Part shown: one piece after another, positions 8,468 through 16,025 of the stretch
How positions within the stretch are numbered: the first letter of the stretch is position 1
How the letters are laid out: the number at the start of each line of letters is the position of its first letter
Source of the DNA: Croceivirga radicis
GTDB lineage: Bacteria > Bacteroidota > Bacteroidia > Flavobacteriales > Flavobacteriaceae
Assembly: GCF_002072105.2 (NCBI RefSeq)
Contig: NZ_MTBC01000007.1
Coordinates: forward strand, 1-64,000
Reading direction: 5' to 3'
DNA length: 64,000 nucleotides
Notes under the pieces: model-generated
Databases searched by the model: none
Told to the model about the DNA's origin: nothing
What the model saw: only the letters and a program-made list of their open reading frames with translations
Made by a program: the position numbers and the translations under genes

Positions 8468-11400
8468 TTAGAAGTCTATTCCAAAGCCTACTTGTATTAG
8501 GTTATTTTCTTTAGAATTAAAATAGCCTAAATTAAAACTAAACGCTTTAAGGGTACTAACCCAGATACCACCGCCTTGGCTAATGTGCCAAATAGAAGAG
8601 TCTTTATTTTTTGCCCATACCCTACCGTAATCAAAACCACCAAATAAACCTATGGTTACCGGAGTTATGGCCGTATTGTATTGTTTTAAACGGAGTTTTA
8701 AATCTGTAGACTGATAGAAATAGGAATTACCACTAAAACGTTCGTCCCTAAAACCACGTAGACCGTTGTTACCACCTAAAGAAGGTGCATGGTAAAAATA
8801 ATAGTCGTTATCTCCAATATTCGTATTAAACTCTGCTTCACTAGCTAATACTAAATTGCCAGAGGATATTAGTTTATGTGCAAAAGAAGTGGTGAACTTA
8901 AAGTAGCCAAACTTATTATCGCTATTATCTATATTGTATTTGTAACCTGCCGTTAACCCAAATAAAATTGCCTTGGTAGGAAAATCATCTGCGTTATCCC
9001 TGTCATATTGTGCAGAGACCTCCGCACCTACATAGTTTTGGGCATCAAAAATAGCTTGATCAAAATTGTTAGGATTAAAGAAACGGTTAGGATTATCTGC
9101 CACTTCAAATGATTCGAACAAGGCATTAAAACGTAAATCGTAATACGCCAAACCTGCCCTAGCTTTTATTTGTCTTATCCTGGCCCTATAATAGTCCCTA
9201 TCTAGTGCAGCTTCATTATTTACGGTCTCGTTACCAATTCCAAAAAAGTTCTTAGCATATTTATCACTGGTGTAATACCCTTCTATCTCAAAATTCCATT
9301 TGGGAAAAATATTGGCAAAAGTGCCCTTATAATTCAATTCCACCGCGCTGAAACCAAAATAGTAATTACCTAAGAATTGGTGCTTTTGCTTAAAATCGTC
9401 CGCGTTTAAGCCTTTTTTGATATATGTATCCCCTAAACCTAGAAAAAAACCATCATCTGTTCTAAATCCAATTTTTGGTGCTACTATATTCAAATTAGGA
9501 CTAAAATAACGCCAGTGGTACGAATTTGTGGTGTACATATCACTGATTTGGGTAGCTGGCTTTTTACCTTTGAAATCGCTATCCTCATGTTCCCAATCAT
9601 ATACCTTTAACCTAGAACGATTGGTAACATCATAAAGGTCCTCACCATAACCACCTACAATCCTTACCTTAATCTTTTTGGTACCGTCGCCAGTAACACT
9701 AAATTTATCATCGTCTCCTAAACCATAAACCCAAATCTCTTTGGTTTCCTTATGATTAAACGTCCTATTGTAGATAACCTCATTCGGTTTGTCTGAAAAA
9801 AGACGTTTTACCTTTACACTGGTTTCTCCATTTGTAAGCCTTTCTATCTCAAATAAATCATCTTTCTCTGTTCCTGTTACCGCAACAATTTTATCAAGAT
9901 ATGACGCATATGCAACCGCCTTTTCTTCTAATTGGTCCAATCTAGCTAACAAGTTACTTTTAATCTCTTCAAGCGTATCATCTTGCACCGCATCTGGCAG
10001 ATTATTAAATGCGTTATCTATATCTGCTTTGGAAATATTTTCTACAATTGCTCTTGCTTCTTCTCTCCAAACCTCTTTTCCATATCCGTTTAATAAGGCC
10101 CTATCCAATTTGTTTCCGCCAATATTAAGCCATTTAACGTCTCCTATCTTATCATCAAAAGATTGAAACCTTCTACTGTTGGGCGCAAATAGTTTGATTA
10201 AATTGAGTGCAAATCCATCAAATTTAGGAAAAGCATTGTCCCTATCTCTTGGTACGGGCATTAATTCAACGCTACCGTCTTCTTTCTCATATTCTACCCA
10301 TCGCCATTGGTCTTGGTGCCTATCCCAATCGCCAATTAGCATATCAAATATTCTTGCTCTGATGTAATTTTTTTGATCAATAGTATAATCCTCATCACTC
10401 TTAATAAGCTCCAACATATCTGTTGTGCTTTCAAAATCCTTTACTTTTCCTGCAACGTCTATGGTTCTTCTATAACCTTTATAGTTTAGTTGCTCATCAG
10501 AAGGTCTTCGCTCTATAAAATATAGGCCATTTCCAAAGGTATCATTGTGTTGTGCCAACGCCTTTTGTTTGGGTACATAATATAGATAAGTATCGGAATG
10601 GTTTACCCCTACTTTTCTAGCTAATGGATTAACCGCTAACTGCATATAGGGGTGGGCTGTGGTAAAAAAGTCCGAAATTATTTCTTCTGGAAATGTATCT
10701 ACAAAATCACTTTCATTGTAAGAAATGCCAGGCAATTGTGATTTTAAATATTTTAACGCACTTTTCTGGAGAGAACGCATATTGTATTGCCTACCTTTTG
10801 CATCTTCTAATCTAAGCGTAAAAGATTGGTGCCCGCCACCTTCTTTTATCACCTTTAAACCACCAGATAGCGTGTCTAAATCTACAACAGGTGCTTTTAC
10901 TTCTTTACCAAAATAGGAACGGTATCTTTCTCCCCATAAAAACGTATGAAATCCAGATTTGTGAATAGCTTTTGGATCTGAAAGTACCTTTGCCATTTTT
11001 TGCTTTTCTGCTATTGTAGGATAGGTTTTGGTACTATCATACACAGAAAATGGTGGTAACACCTCAAATGTTGGGGAGTCTGTCTCTTCTTTTATAAACG
11101 TTACCGAAGAACTGCCGTCTTCAAAGAACTCTAGTTTAGCAAATCCCCTTTCACCCGCAGTATATAAACCATTGTAGTTTAAGCTTCCACCAATAGCCGT
11201 AATTCTATCGTTGTTCAATTTTGTAGCCGCCTTGGCACCTAAAGAACCACTTATAATCTGATTTATTTTGTCGCTCTTAAGGTACTGCAGACTTTCTTCA
11301 TGACCAGAAATTATAGTAACCCTTTCTGCATTATTGGCTAGGGCAGTTATCAAAATTCGTAAGTAATTATACCGTCTGCTGTTTAAATGTTCTGGATTAA

Positions 11401-12178
11401 ATGCTCCTAAATCCATTACAGCCTCTTTTAAGGTGCCGTAAACCGGTATTGGCGTTAGGTGGTCCGTTAATTTGGTATTGCCTGCGTATTCCCCGTTACT
11501 AAAAACAGGGTGATGCATTAGCACCACTATATTCTTTCCCTGAGCATCATTTAAGTATCCCTCGAACTCCTCCATAAAGCGTCTGCGGGTAACAATATTT
11601 GGGCATTTTTTGTTAATGTCCAGCTCTCTAGACCAGTTACCAACAAACCATTTGGAATCTACTATTAATAAATCTAGCTTATCATTGACTACTTTATATT
11701 CTAGGGGGCATGCGTTATTTGGATAGTAATTGATATCCTCTAAATCTAGGTCTTTTATAATATTTTCGTAATCCTCAACCTTATTCGTATCATGGCTTTT
11801 CCATTCGTTATTCCCAGGAATAAACAACGTTTGACCTTTAAAATCTTGAACAATCTCTAAATGCTTTTGCAAAAGGGCTTCATCTTTTTGCCATTGCTCC
11901 GATTCTTTGGACACATTGTCTCCCGTAAAAACCATAAAGCTATTTTTTGGAGCTTTTTTTAGTTCGTTTTTTAATTTATCAATAAGGTTATTGCTTGTAT
12001 CCTCTTGGTTGCCCAAGCCACCTGCTATATAAAAGGTTTGGGCTACTTGCTTAGCATTGTTCTGTCTTGTTACGGCTTGCTCATTTATTTGCTCGTTATA
12101 GGTTGCGCACCCAGCTAGAAATAGTAAACTGGATATTGCAAATAAGGTTATAAATTTTATTGTGAAGGATTTTATCAT
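8468..12178 (-). CDS. Lipoprotein fusing phosphoesterase-like, kinase-like and outer-membrane barrel domains
   Basis: A 1236-residue lipoprotein (lipobox LAGC, Cys24). Residues about 45-300 have the outline of a calcineurin-type metallophosphoesterase: TGDN at 85-88, GNNEW at 122-126, VVLMHHPVFSNGEY around 218-231 and SGHEESLQYL at 291-300. In active relatives the first motif carries Asp (GDAGN), the third is GNHDW and the last GHxHSLQ; here they read GGLGN, GNNEW and GHEESLQ, so several metal ligands seem lost. Residues about 435-660 hold GDWDRHQDQWRW (616-627) and PRDRDNAF (643-650), which resemble the catalytic and metal-binding loops of HipA/FAM20-like kinases. From about residue 880 to the end it is rich in beta strands and resembles an Omp85/surface-antigen barrel ending in Phe. 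It is transcribed alone. The domain outline is well supported; catalytic activity is uncertain. Confidence 0.75.
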   Translation of the reverse strand: MIKSFTIKFITLFAISSLLFLAGCATYNEQINEQAVTRQNNAKQVAQTFYIAGGLGNQEDTSNNLIDKLKNELKKAPKNSFMVFTGDNVSKESEQWQKDEALLQKHLEIVQDFKGQTLFIPGNNEWKSHDTNKVEDYENIIKDLDLEDINYYPNNACPLEYKVVNDKLDLLIVDSKWFVGNWSRELDINKKCPNIVTRRRFMEEFEGYLNDAQGKNIVVLMHHPVFSNGEYAGNTKLTDHLTPIPVYGTLKEAVMDLGAFNPEHLNSRRYNYLRILITALANNAERVTIISGHEESLQYLKSDKINQIISGSLGAKAATKLNNDRITAIGGSLNYNGLYTAGERGFAKLEFFEDGSSSVTFIKEETDSPTFEVLPPFSVYDSTKTYPTIAEKQKMAKVLSDPKAIHKSGFHTFLWGERYRSYFGKEVKAPVVDLDTLSGGLKVIKEGGGHQSFTLRLEDAKGRQYNMRSLQKSALKYLKSQLPGISYNESDFVDTFPEEIISDFFTTAHPYMQLAVNPLARKVGVNHSDTYLYYVPKQKALAQHNDTFGNGLYFIERRPSDEQLNYKGYRRTIDVAGKVKDFESTTDMLELIKSDEDYTIDQKNYIRARIFDMLIGDWDRHQDQWRWVEYEKEDGSVELMPVPRDRDNAFPKFDGFALNLIKLFAPNSRRFQSFDDKIGDVKWLNIGGNKLDRALLNGYGKEVWREEARAIVENISKADIDNAFNNLPDAVQDDTLEEIKSNLLARLDQLEEKAVAYASYLDKIVAVTGTEKDDLFEIERLTNGETSVKVKRLFSDKPNEVIYNRTFNHKETKEIWVYGLGDDDKFSVTGDGTKKIKVRIVGGYGEDLYDVTNRSRLKVYDWEHEDSDFKGKKPATQISDMYTTNSYHWRYFSPNLNIVAPKIGFRTDDGFFLGLGDTYIKKGLNADDFKQKHQFLGNYYFGFSAVELNYKGTFANIFPKWNFEIEGYYTSDKYAKNFFGIGNETVNNEAALDRDYYRARIRQIKARAGLAYYDLRFNALFESFEVADNPNRFFNPNNFDQAIFDAQNYVGAEVSAQYDRDNADDFPTKAILFGLTAGYKYNIDNSDNKFGYFKFTTSFAHKLISSGNLVLASEAEFNTNIGDNDYYFYHAPSLGGNNGLRGFRDERFSGNSYFYQSTDLKLRLKQYNTAITPVTIGLFGGFDYGRVWAKNKDSSIWHISQGGGIWVSTLKAFSFNLGYFNSKENNLIQVGFGIDF

Positions 12179-12220
12179 TTAAATGTGTTTGATTAAAAAT
12201 AAATTGAAGTTTAAAAAACA

Positions 12221-12385
12221 CTAGAAAAGAATACCACTAACGGCAACACCAATAATTAACAAGACAAGTACAGCAAGCGTAAAGTAGAAACCAAGTTTAG
12301 TTTTACTGTTTTTCTGAAAGATGTAATGTCTTGTTTTTTCTTCTTCTTCTTTTACAAATTGTGTTTTTTCTTCTCCTTGTTTCAT
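12221..12385 (-). CDS. Small single-span membrane protein
   Basis: A 54-residue protein: a charged N-terminal half rich in Glu and Lys (KTQFVKEEEEKTRHYIF) and one hydrophobic segment near the C-terminus (FYFTLAVLVLLIIGVAVSGILF minus its ends). I chose the ATG at 12385, which follows an A-rich tract typical of this group, over an in-frame ATG at 12463 that would add 26 residues of unlike composition. It lies 42 bases upstream of the big phosphoesterase-barrel gene and reads the same way, so it may share its transcript. I do not recognise a family. Confidence 0.5.
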   Translation of the reverse strand: MKQGEEKTQFVKEEEEKTRHYIFQKNSKTKLGFYFTLAVLVLLIIGVAVSGILF

Positions 12386-12534
12386 TTTTTTAAAATTTCT
12401 AATAATTGCAGCTGCAAGGTATTTTAAAGGTTTTGTTAACAGTGCTTGTAAACAATTTAACATTAACGCAATCCAAAAAATGAATCACGGCAAGGATTAA
12501 CGGGAATGCATTAAACTACCTTATAAAGTAGAGT

Positions 12535-12542
12535 TAGTTTTG
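12535..12542 (+). promoter_or_regulatory. Candidate -7 box for the YtxH operon
   Basis: TAGTTTTG fits TAnnTTTG and would place the transcription start about 18 bases before the ATG at 12567. No good -33 TTG is seen at the usual spacing. Confidence 0.45.
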
Positions 12543-12566
12543 GGTTGAATCTAAAAATCAAATATT

Positions 12567-12896
12567 ATGAGCGATAGCAGCAACACAATTTTAGGAATAT
12601 TAGCAGGAACAGCAATAGGGGCTACATTAGGCATCTTATTTGCTCCAGACAAGGGGTCTTCTACCAGAAGAAAATTAGTGGAAGAATCTAATAGTGTGGT
12701 AGACAGCGTAACGCAAAACGCTAATCAACTAACACATCAAATCGCAAATAGTTTCACTTCCCACAAAAGAGATTTAAAAAACGAAGTTGATGCGTTGGTA
12801 ACAGATGCTAGTTATAAGGCAGATGACGTAATTAATACGCTAGAGGCTAAATTAAAAGAGTTGAAGGCAAAAAATAGAAAATTACAAACATCATAA
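12567..12896 (+). CDS. YtxH domain-containing protein
   Basis: A 109-residue protein with the YtxH pattern: a glycine-rich membrane segment (ILGILAGTAIGATLGILFAP) followed by DKGSSTRRKL and a long, probably coiled-coil, helix of charged residues with repeated Asn and Lys. Family members are small envelope proteins often induced by general, salt or envelope stress; no reaction is known. It is first of three closely spaced genes (YtxH, holin-like, coiled-coil), an arrangement frequent in Flavobacteriia. The start ATG lies downstream of a plausible -7 box. Confidence 0.85.
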   Translation: MSDSSNTILGILAGTAIGATLGILFAPDKGSSTRRKLVEESNSVVDSVTQNANQLTHQIANSFTSHKRDLKNEVDALVTDASYKADDVINTLEAKLKELKAKNRKLQTS

Positions 12897-12906
12897 ATTG
12901 GGGCCT

Positions 12907-13254
12907 ATGGACAAGAAGTTAGGTACCATTACCTCAGAATCAATAGATAACTCCCAAGAATTAATTGAAAATTCTTGGGAGTATTATAAGTTAAAACTGT
13001 TCTACCACACCTCCGAAATAAGTATTTCTTTTATTAAGTACTTTTTTGTGGGCATGTTAAGTCTACTAGCCCTTTTATTTTTATCTGTAAGTATGGCCTT
13101 GTTTATTGGTCAAGGATTAGACAATAGTGCGCTTGGTTATTTAATAGTAGGAGGCTTTTATGTACTATTAGGATTAGTTGCCTTACCACTAAAAAAATGG
13201 TTAGAGAAAACAATTATTAAGAAACTTTCCAAAACCATATTACGAGATGAATAA
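12907..13254 (+). CDS. Phage-holin-superfamily-III-like membrane protein
   Basis: A 115-residue protein with two long membrane segments (FFVGMLSLLALLFLSVSMAL and LGYLIVGGFYVLLGLVAL) between a charged N-terminal helix and a basic C-terminal helix. This resembles the putative Actinobacterial holin-X / holin superfamily III group usually found next to YtxH genes; those proteins are chromosomal and not involved in phage lysis. An in-frame TTG nine bases upstream exists, but the ATG at 12907 is the simpler start. It follows the YtxH gene by 10 bases and its end overlaps the next gene by 8 bases, so the three are translated together. Confidence 0.7.
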   Translation: MDKKLGTITSESIDNSQELIENSWEYYKLKLFYHTSEISISFIKYFFVGMLSLLALLFLSVSMALFIGQGLDNSALGYLIVGGFYVLLGLVALPLKKWLEKTIIKKLSKTILRDE

Positions 13255-13453
13255 TACTAATTATGAGTCCTTAGAGCAAATAAGGCAAGACCTTAAAGTT
13301 CTAAGGTTAAAAAAGGAGATAAATTTAGAAATGCTAAAGTCTAGTAGAAAAGACTTTGAAGACCTGATGCAACCGCTAAATTTGGCAAACCGAATTTTAG
13401 GCCCGGTTAAGAAAATTTTCATAGCCTATTTACTTAAGAAAGTAGTTAAATAA
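13247..13453 (+). CDS. Small charged helical protein, third gene of YtxH operon
   Basis: A 68-residue protein, strongly charged and predicted mostly helical (IRQDLKVLRLKKEINLEML), with a more hydrophobic C-terminal end (ILGPVKKIFIAYLLKK) that could contact the membrane. Its ATG overlaps the last codons of the holin-like gene, evidence for translational coupling. I do not recognise a named family; its position after YtxH and the holin-like protein suggests it works with them at the inner membrane, which is inference. Confidence 0.6.
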   Translation: MNNTNYESLEQIRQDLKVLRLKKEINLEMLKSSRKDFEDLMQPLNLANRILGPVKKIFIAYLLKKVVK

Positions 13454-13534
13454 TTATTTGGCTAAGAATTACACCCAATAAGGTATTCTACCACACTACC
13501 ACCTTTACTATACCCTCTACTAGGGGGCATAGGA

Positions 13535-13553
13535 TGTAGCGCATAACGCTACA
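13535..13553 (+). other. Hairpin in the YtxH-operon / mscS intergenic region
   Basis: TGTAGCG (13535-13541) and CGCTACA (13547-13553) make a perfect seven-pair stem with the loop CATAA, 56 bases before the mscS-like start. No T run follows, so it is either a weak terminator for the YtxH operon or part of the mscS leader. Confidence 0.35.
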
Positions 13554-13608
13554 AGCTAAATTACCAAGGGCGATTTAGTTTAACTAACCCCAAAAATTAA
13601 TTACAAAA

Positions 13609-14490
13609 ATGGAACAAAAATTTAAAGATGCACTTGAAGGAATGTGGGACAAGCTAGATGGATGGCTAAACAGTTTTGTTGCCAGCTTACCCAACATAAT
13701 CCTAGCCATTCTTGTATTTGTAATTACCATAATCCTATCTAGGTACATTAAAAAGTTGGCGTACCGTTTATCTAACCGAACTAAGTTACAAGAGAGCATG
13801 AAACAATTGCTTTCACAGATTGTTTCGGTTATTGTAATTCTTGTAGGTCTGTTTTTTGTTCTGGGAATTTTAAATCTTAGTAAGGCCTTAAATACTATTT
13901 TGGCAGGTGCCGGTGTAGCAGGTTTAGCAGTAGGTTTGGCTTTGCAAGGAGCCCTAGCAAATACCTACTCAGGAATTATTCTTTCCTATGTAAAACAAAT
14001 AAAATTTGGAGATTGGATAGAAACCAACGATTACGAAGGCGAAGTTGTAGATATAGACCTTAGGGTAACTACCATAAAGCAAGTAGACAATAACATGGTG
14101 TACATACCCAACAAGTTGGTAGTGGAAAATCCTATTAAAAACTACTCTACCACCGCACAATCTAGAGTAATTTTAGAGTGCGGCGTGGCTTACGATTCTG
14201 ACTTAGAATTTGTTCGAAAATTAGTAAAAGATACTATTGTATCTAATTTTGAGGCCGTAGAAAATAACAATGAAGTTTTATTCTTATATCGAGAATTTGG
14301 AGACAGTTCTATAAACTTTGAAACTCGTTTTTGGATCAATAGTACCTCTGCTCTTGAAGTGGCCAAGGCCAAGACGGAAGCCATGATAAAAATAAAGTCG
14401 GCCTTTGACCAAAATAATATAAATATCCCATTTCCAATTCGCACATTGGACATACCCAAAACAATTGTAAAAGAGTTTACGCAAGCATAA
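13609..14490 (+). CDS. MscS-family small-conductance mechanosensitive channel
   Basis: A 293-residue MscS-type channel that releases solutes when membrane tension rises at osmotic downshift. Three membrane segments are visible: LPNIILAILVFVITIILSRY, then LLSQIVSVIVILVGLFFVLG, and the pore-lining TM3 at about residues 90-125 with the Gly/Ala-rich VAGLAVGLALQGALANTYSG. The cytoplasmic beta domain follows (GDWIETNDYEGEVVDIDLR, then TIKQVDNNMVYIPNKLVVENPIKNYS without the middle). The length is that of the basic E. coli form. It is transcribed alone between the YtxH operon and the SRAP-like gene, within a cluster of envelope-stress genes. Confidence 0.93.
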   Translation: MEQKFKDALEGMWDKLDGWLNSFVASLPNIILAILVFVITIILSRYIKKLAYRLSNRTKLQESMKQLLSQIVSVIVILVGLFFVLGILNLSKALNTILAGAGVAGLAVGLALQGALANTYSGIILSYVKQIKFGDWIETNDYEGEVVDIDLRVTTIKQVDNNMVYIPNKLVVENPIKNYSTTAQSRVILECGVAYDSDLEFVRKLVKDTIVSNFEAVENNNEVLFLYREFGDSSINFETRFWINSTSALEVAKAKTEAMIKIKSAFDQNNINIPFPIRTLDIPKTIVKEFTQA

Positions 14491-14492
14491 AG

Positions 14493-14560
14493 TTAGCTTT
14501 GTTTAATGGTCATAGACCATATAGGAAAAAGTCCCTATAAAAGCTAAACAAAGTGCTTTC
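14493..14560 (+). other. Structured element that can fold as a three-way junction
   Basis: Directly after the mscS-like stop, CTTTGTTTA (14497-14505) pairs with TAAACAAAG (14545-14553), enclosing two abutting hairpins: ATGGTC/GACCAT (14506-14511 with 14515-14520) and ATAGG/CCTAT (14521-14525 with 14534-14538). A competing eight-pair stem, TTAGCTTT (14493-14500) with AAAGCTAA (14540-14547), uses some of the same bases. No T run follows, so it is not an ordinary terminator. It could be a 3-prime-end stability element of the mscS mRNA or a leader element of the gene at 14637. Confidence 0.4.
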
Positions 14561-14636
14561 ATATGCAATACAGTTTATTCTTTTTAAGTCATTGTAAGTT
14601 GCAGACATTTAGTTACTTGCATAAAAATAATACAAG

Positions 14637-15329
14637 ATGATATACAAACTTTCTAATGTTGCGGAGCTAGAAGAAATAGAATATGAGTTTGGTATACCGT
14701 ATAAATATCCTAATCTATATGCGCCGCAACCTATAATCAACGGATTTAGAGAAGAAAACCTTTCTATCATAACACTAGACAAAAAACATGAAATACAATA
14801 TGCAATTTGGGGGTTAATGCCAAATGGTTTTAAGGACGAATGGATAGTTTTTCAAAACCTATCCAATACCTTAAACGTGCCAAAAGATAACCCTAACAAC
14901 GACTGGGTTGCAGAGTCTTTAGAAAACGATAGATGCCTTATCATCGTAACGGGATTTTATACTTTCCTTTTTGAAGACGGACACATAAAACCGTTTTTAA
15001 TCACCTTAAAAGATAATAAGCCGTTTTACCTTGCTGGTGTTTATAGCATTCTAGAAGATGGTTTTTTATCCTGCGCCGTGGTAACCACGGGTACCTATAA
15101 TGAAATATCTAAATTTCATGATATAAGCGATGTTGCCCCCCTAATTATATCCAAAACAGATGGCGAAAAATGGTTATCACCAGATATTAGTGAAGAAAAT
15201 GCAGAACAGATAGTAAATTCTCTAAAAGAACTGGAATTTAGTGTTAGACCGGTACCTAAAAAACTATTCGAAAAGAACCTAACTCCCGAGCTGGTAGAAA
15301 TGGACCTATTTCCTTTTTCACTTAATTAA
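14637..15329 (+). CDS. SRAP-like protein lacking the catalytic cysteine
   Basis: A 230-residue protein with the skeleton of the SOS-response-associated peptidase family (YedK/HMCES, which crosslink to abasic sites through Cys2). Recognisable strands are IWGLMPNGFKDEW (58-70), RCLIIVTGFYTF (99-110), KPFYLAGVYSI (128-138) and VVTTGTYNEISKFHD (148-162). The defining active-site residues differ: position 2 is Ile where Cys is required, the N-A-R-x-E-T motif is absent (QNLSNTLN instead), and GFYEW is GFYTF, removing the usual Glu; His161 remains. The N-terminus is true: the ATG has no upstream in-frame M-C. So it is probably a non-catalytic or re-purposed paralogue. It stands alone with its own terminator. 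Confidence 0.6.
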   Translation: MIYKLSNVAELEEIEYEFGIPYKYPNLYAPQPIINGFREENLSIITLDKKHEIQYAIWGLMPNGFKDEWIVFQNLSNTLNVPKDNPNNDWVAESLENDRCLIIVTGFYTFLFEDGHIKPFLITLKDNKPFYLAGVYSILEDGFLSCAVVTTGTYNEISKFHDISDVAPLIISKTDGEKWLSPDISEENAEQIVNSLKELEFSVRPVPKKLFEKNLTPELVEMDLFPFSLN

Positions 15330-15350
15330 GAAAAACATAATAATTTAACT

Positions 15351-15388
15351 AAAGGCTTTCATGATTCATACGCATGAAAGCCTTTTTT
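15351..15388 (+). terminator. Terminator after the SRAP-like gene
   Basis: AAAGGCTTTCATG (15351-15363) pairs with CATGAAAGCCTTT (15373-15385), followed by further T residues. It ends 22-59 bases past the stop codon. Confidence 0.85.
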
Positions 15389-15474
15389 GTATAAATCAAA
15401 TCTGTTTAAAGTTTTTTAGTGCTAATGAGTTAACTTAACATTCATAAGCGGTAATTATTGCAATTAGTTAACCC

Positions 15475-15482
15475 TACATTTG
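15475..15482 (+). promoter_or_regulatory. Candidate -7 box for the DUF1328 gene
   Basis: TACATTTG is a full match to TAnnTTTG. A TTG lies 14 bases upstream, shorter than the usual spacing. The predicted start would give a leader of about 44 bases. Confidence 0.5.
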
Positions 15483-15532
15483 TAATGTACTGATTAAGAG
15501 ATAGTCAGACATCAACCTTAAAAATTAAAACT

Positions 15533-15694
15533 ATGTTACGTTGGACAGTCACTTTTGTTATATTGGCAATAATAGCCGCAATATTTGGATTTGGTGGAAT
15601 CGCAGCAGGAGCTGCAAGTATTGCTAAAATTTTATTCTTCATTTTCATCATCTTGTTTATCATCTCTTTGATTACAGGTAGAAAAAGAATCTAG
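15533..15694 (+). CDS. DUF1328 (YtjA-type) small membrane protein
   Basis: A 53-residue protein starting MLRWTVTFVILAIIAAIFGF and continuing with a GGIAAGAASIAKILFFI stretch and a basic tail ending GRKRI. This is the full-length DUF1328/YtjA pattern: two short membrane segments with the conserved G-F-G-G-I-A-x-G-A-A turn. The function is unknown; relatives are often stress-induced. A good -7 box precedes it and the acidic lipoprotein gene follows 49 bases downstream, so the two are probably one transcript ending at the terminator near 16000. Confidence 0.88.
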   Translation: MLRWTVTFVILAIIAAIFGFGGIAAGAASIAKILFFIFIILFIISLITGRKRI

Positions 15695-15743
15695 ACCAAG
15701 AATAAAATAAAAACAGAACAATAAACACTTAAAACAAATTATT

Positions 15744-15956
15744 ATGATCACTATGTTGAAGAAAAAATCGGTCTCTTTGTTAACTCTTTTATTTGTAATG
15801 GCAGTATGCTTTACAAGCTGTAGAGAAACAAACGAGGAAAAAGCAGAAGACGCCATAGAAGAAGTAGAAGATGGCTTTGAAGAAGCAGGAGAAGAAGTAG
15901 AGGATGCTGCTAAAGATATTGAAGAAGAGTTGGACGGTGATACGGACGACAACTAG
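15744..15956 (+). CDS. Small, highly acidic lipoprotein
   Basis: A 70-residue protein: signal peptide with lipobox (AVCFTSCRE, Cys at 26), then a mature part of about 45 residues dominated by Glu and Asp in a repeating pattern (EEVEDGFEEAGEEVEDAAKD). An in-frame ATG at 15753 is an equally good start and would remove three residues. The mature chain probably forms a charged amphipathic helix on the periplasmic side; it has no recognisable catalytic domain. It shares a transcript with the DUF1328 gene, suggesting a role in envelope stress, which is inference. Confidence 0.75.
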   Translation: MITMLKKKSVSLLTLLFVMAVCFTSCRETNEEKAEDAIEEVEDGFEEAGEEVEDAAKDIEEELDGDTDDN

Positions 15957-15977
15957 ATATTAATAAAAATTGCTATG

Positions 15978-16008
15978 AAAAAACTCTGGTCTAAGACCAG
16001 AGTTTTTT
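15978..16008 (+). terminator. Terminator after the DUF1328/acidic-lipoprotein pair
   Basis: AAAAAACTCTGGTCT (15978-15992) is complementary to AGACCAGAGTTTTTT (15994-16008), a strong hairpin with a T run, 22 bases after the stop. Confidence 0.88.
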
Positions 16009-16025
16009 GTTTGTAACTTAAATTG

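Noticed and set aside
12386-12463. N-terminal extension of the 54-residue membrane protein
   Set aside because: The upstream ATG has a poor start context and adds residues unlike the charged N-terminus; the ATG at 12385 follows an A-rich tract.
12907-13254. Holin-like gene considered as a prophage remnant
   Set aside because: It is coupled to a YtxH gene with no phage genes around; this pairing is chromosomal in many Flavobacteriia.
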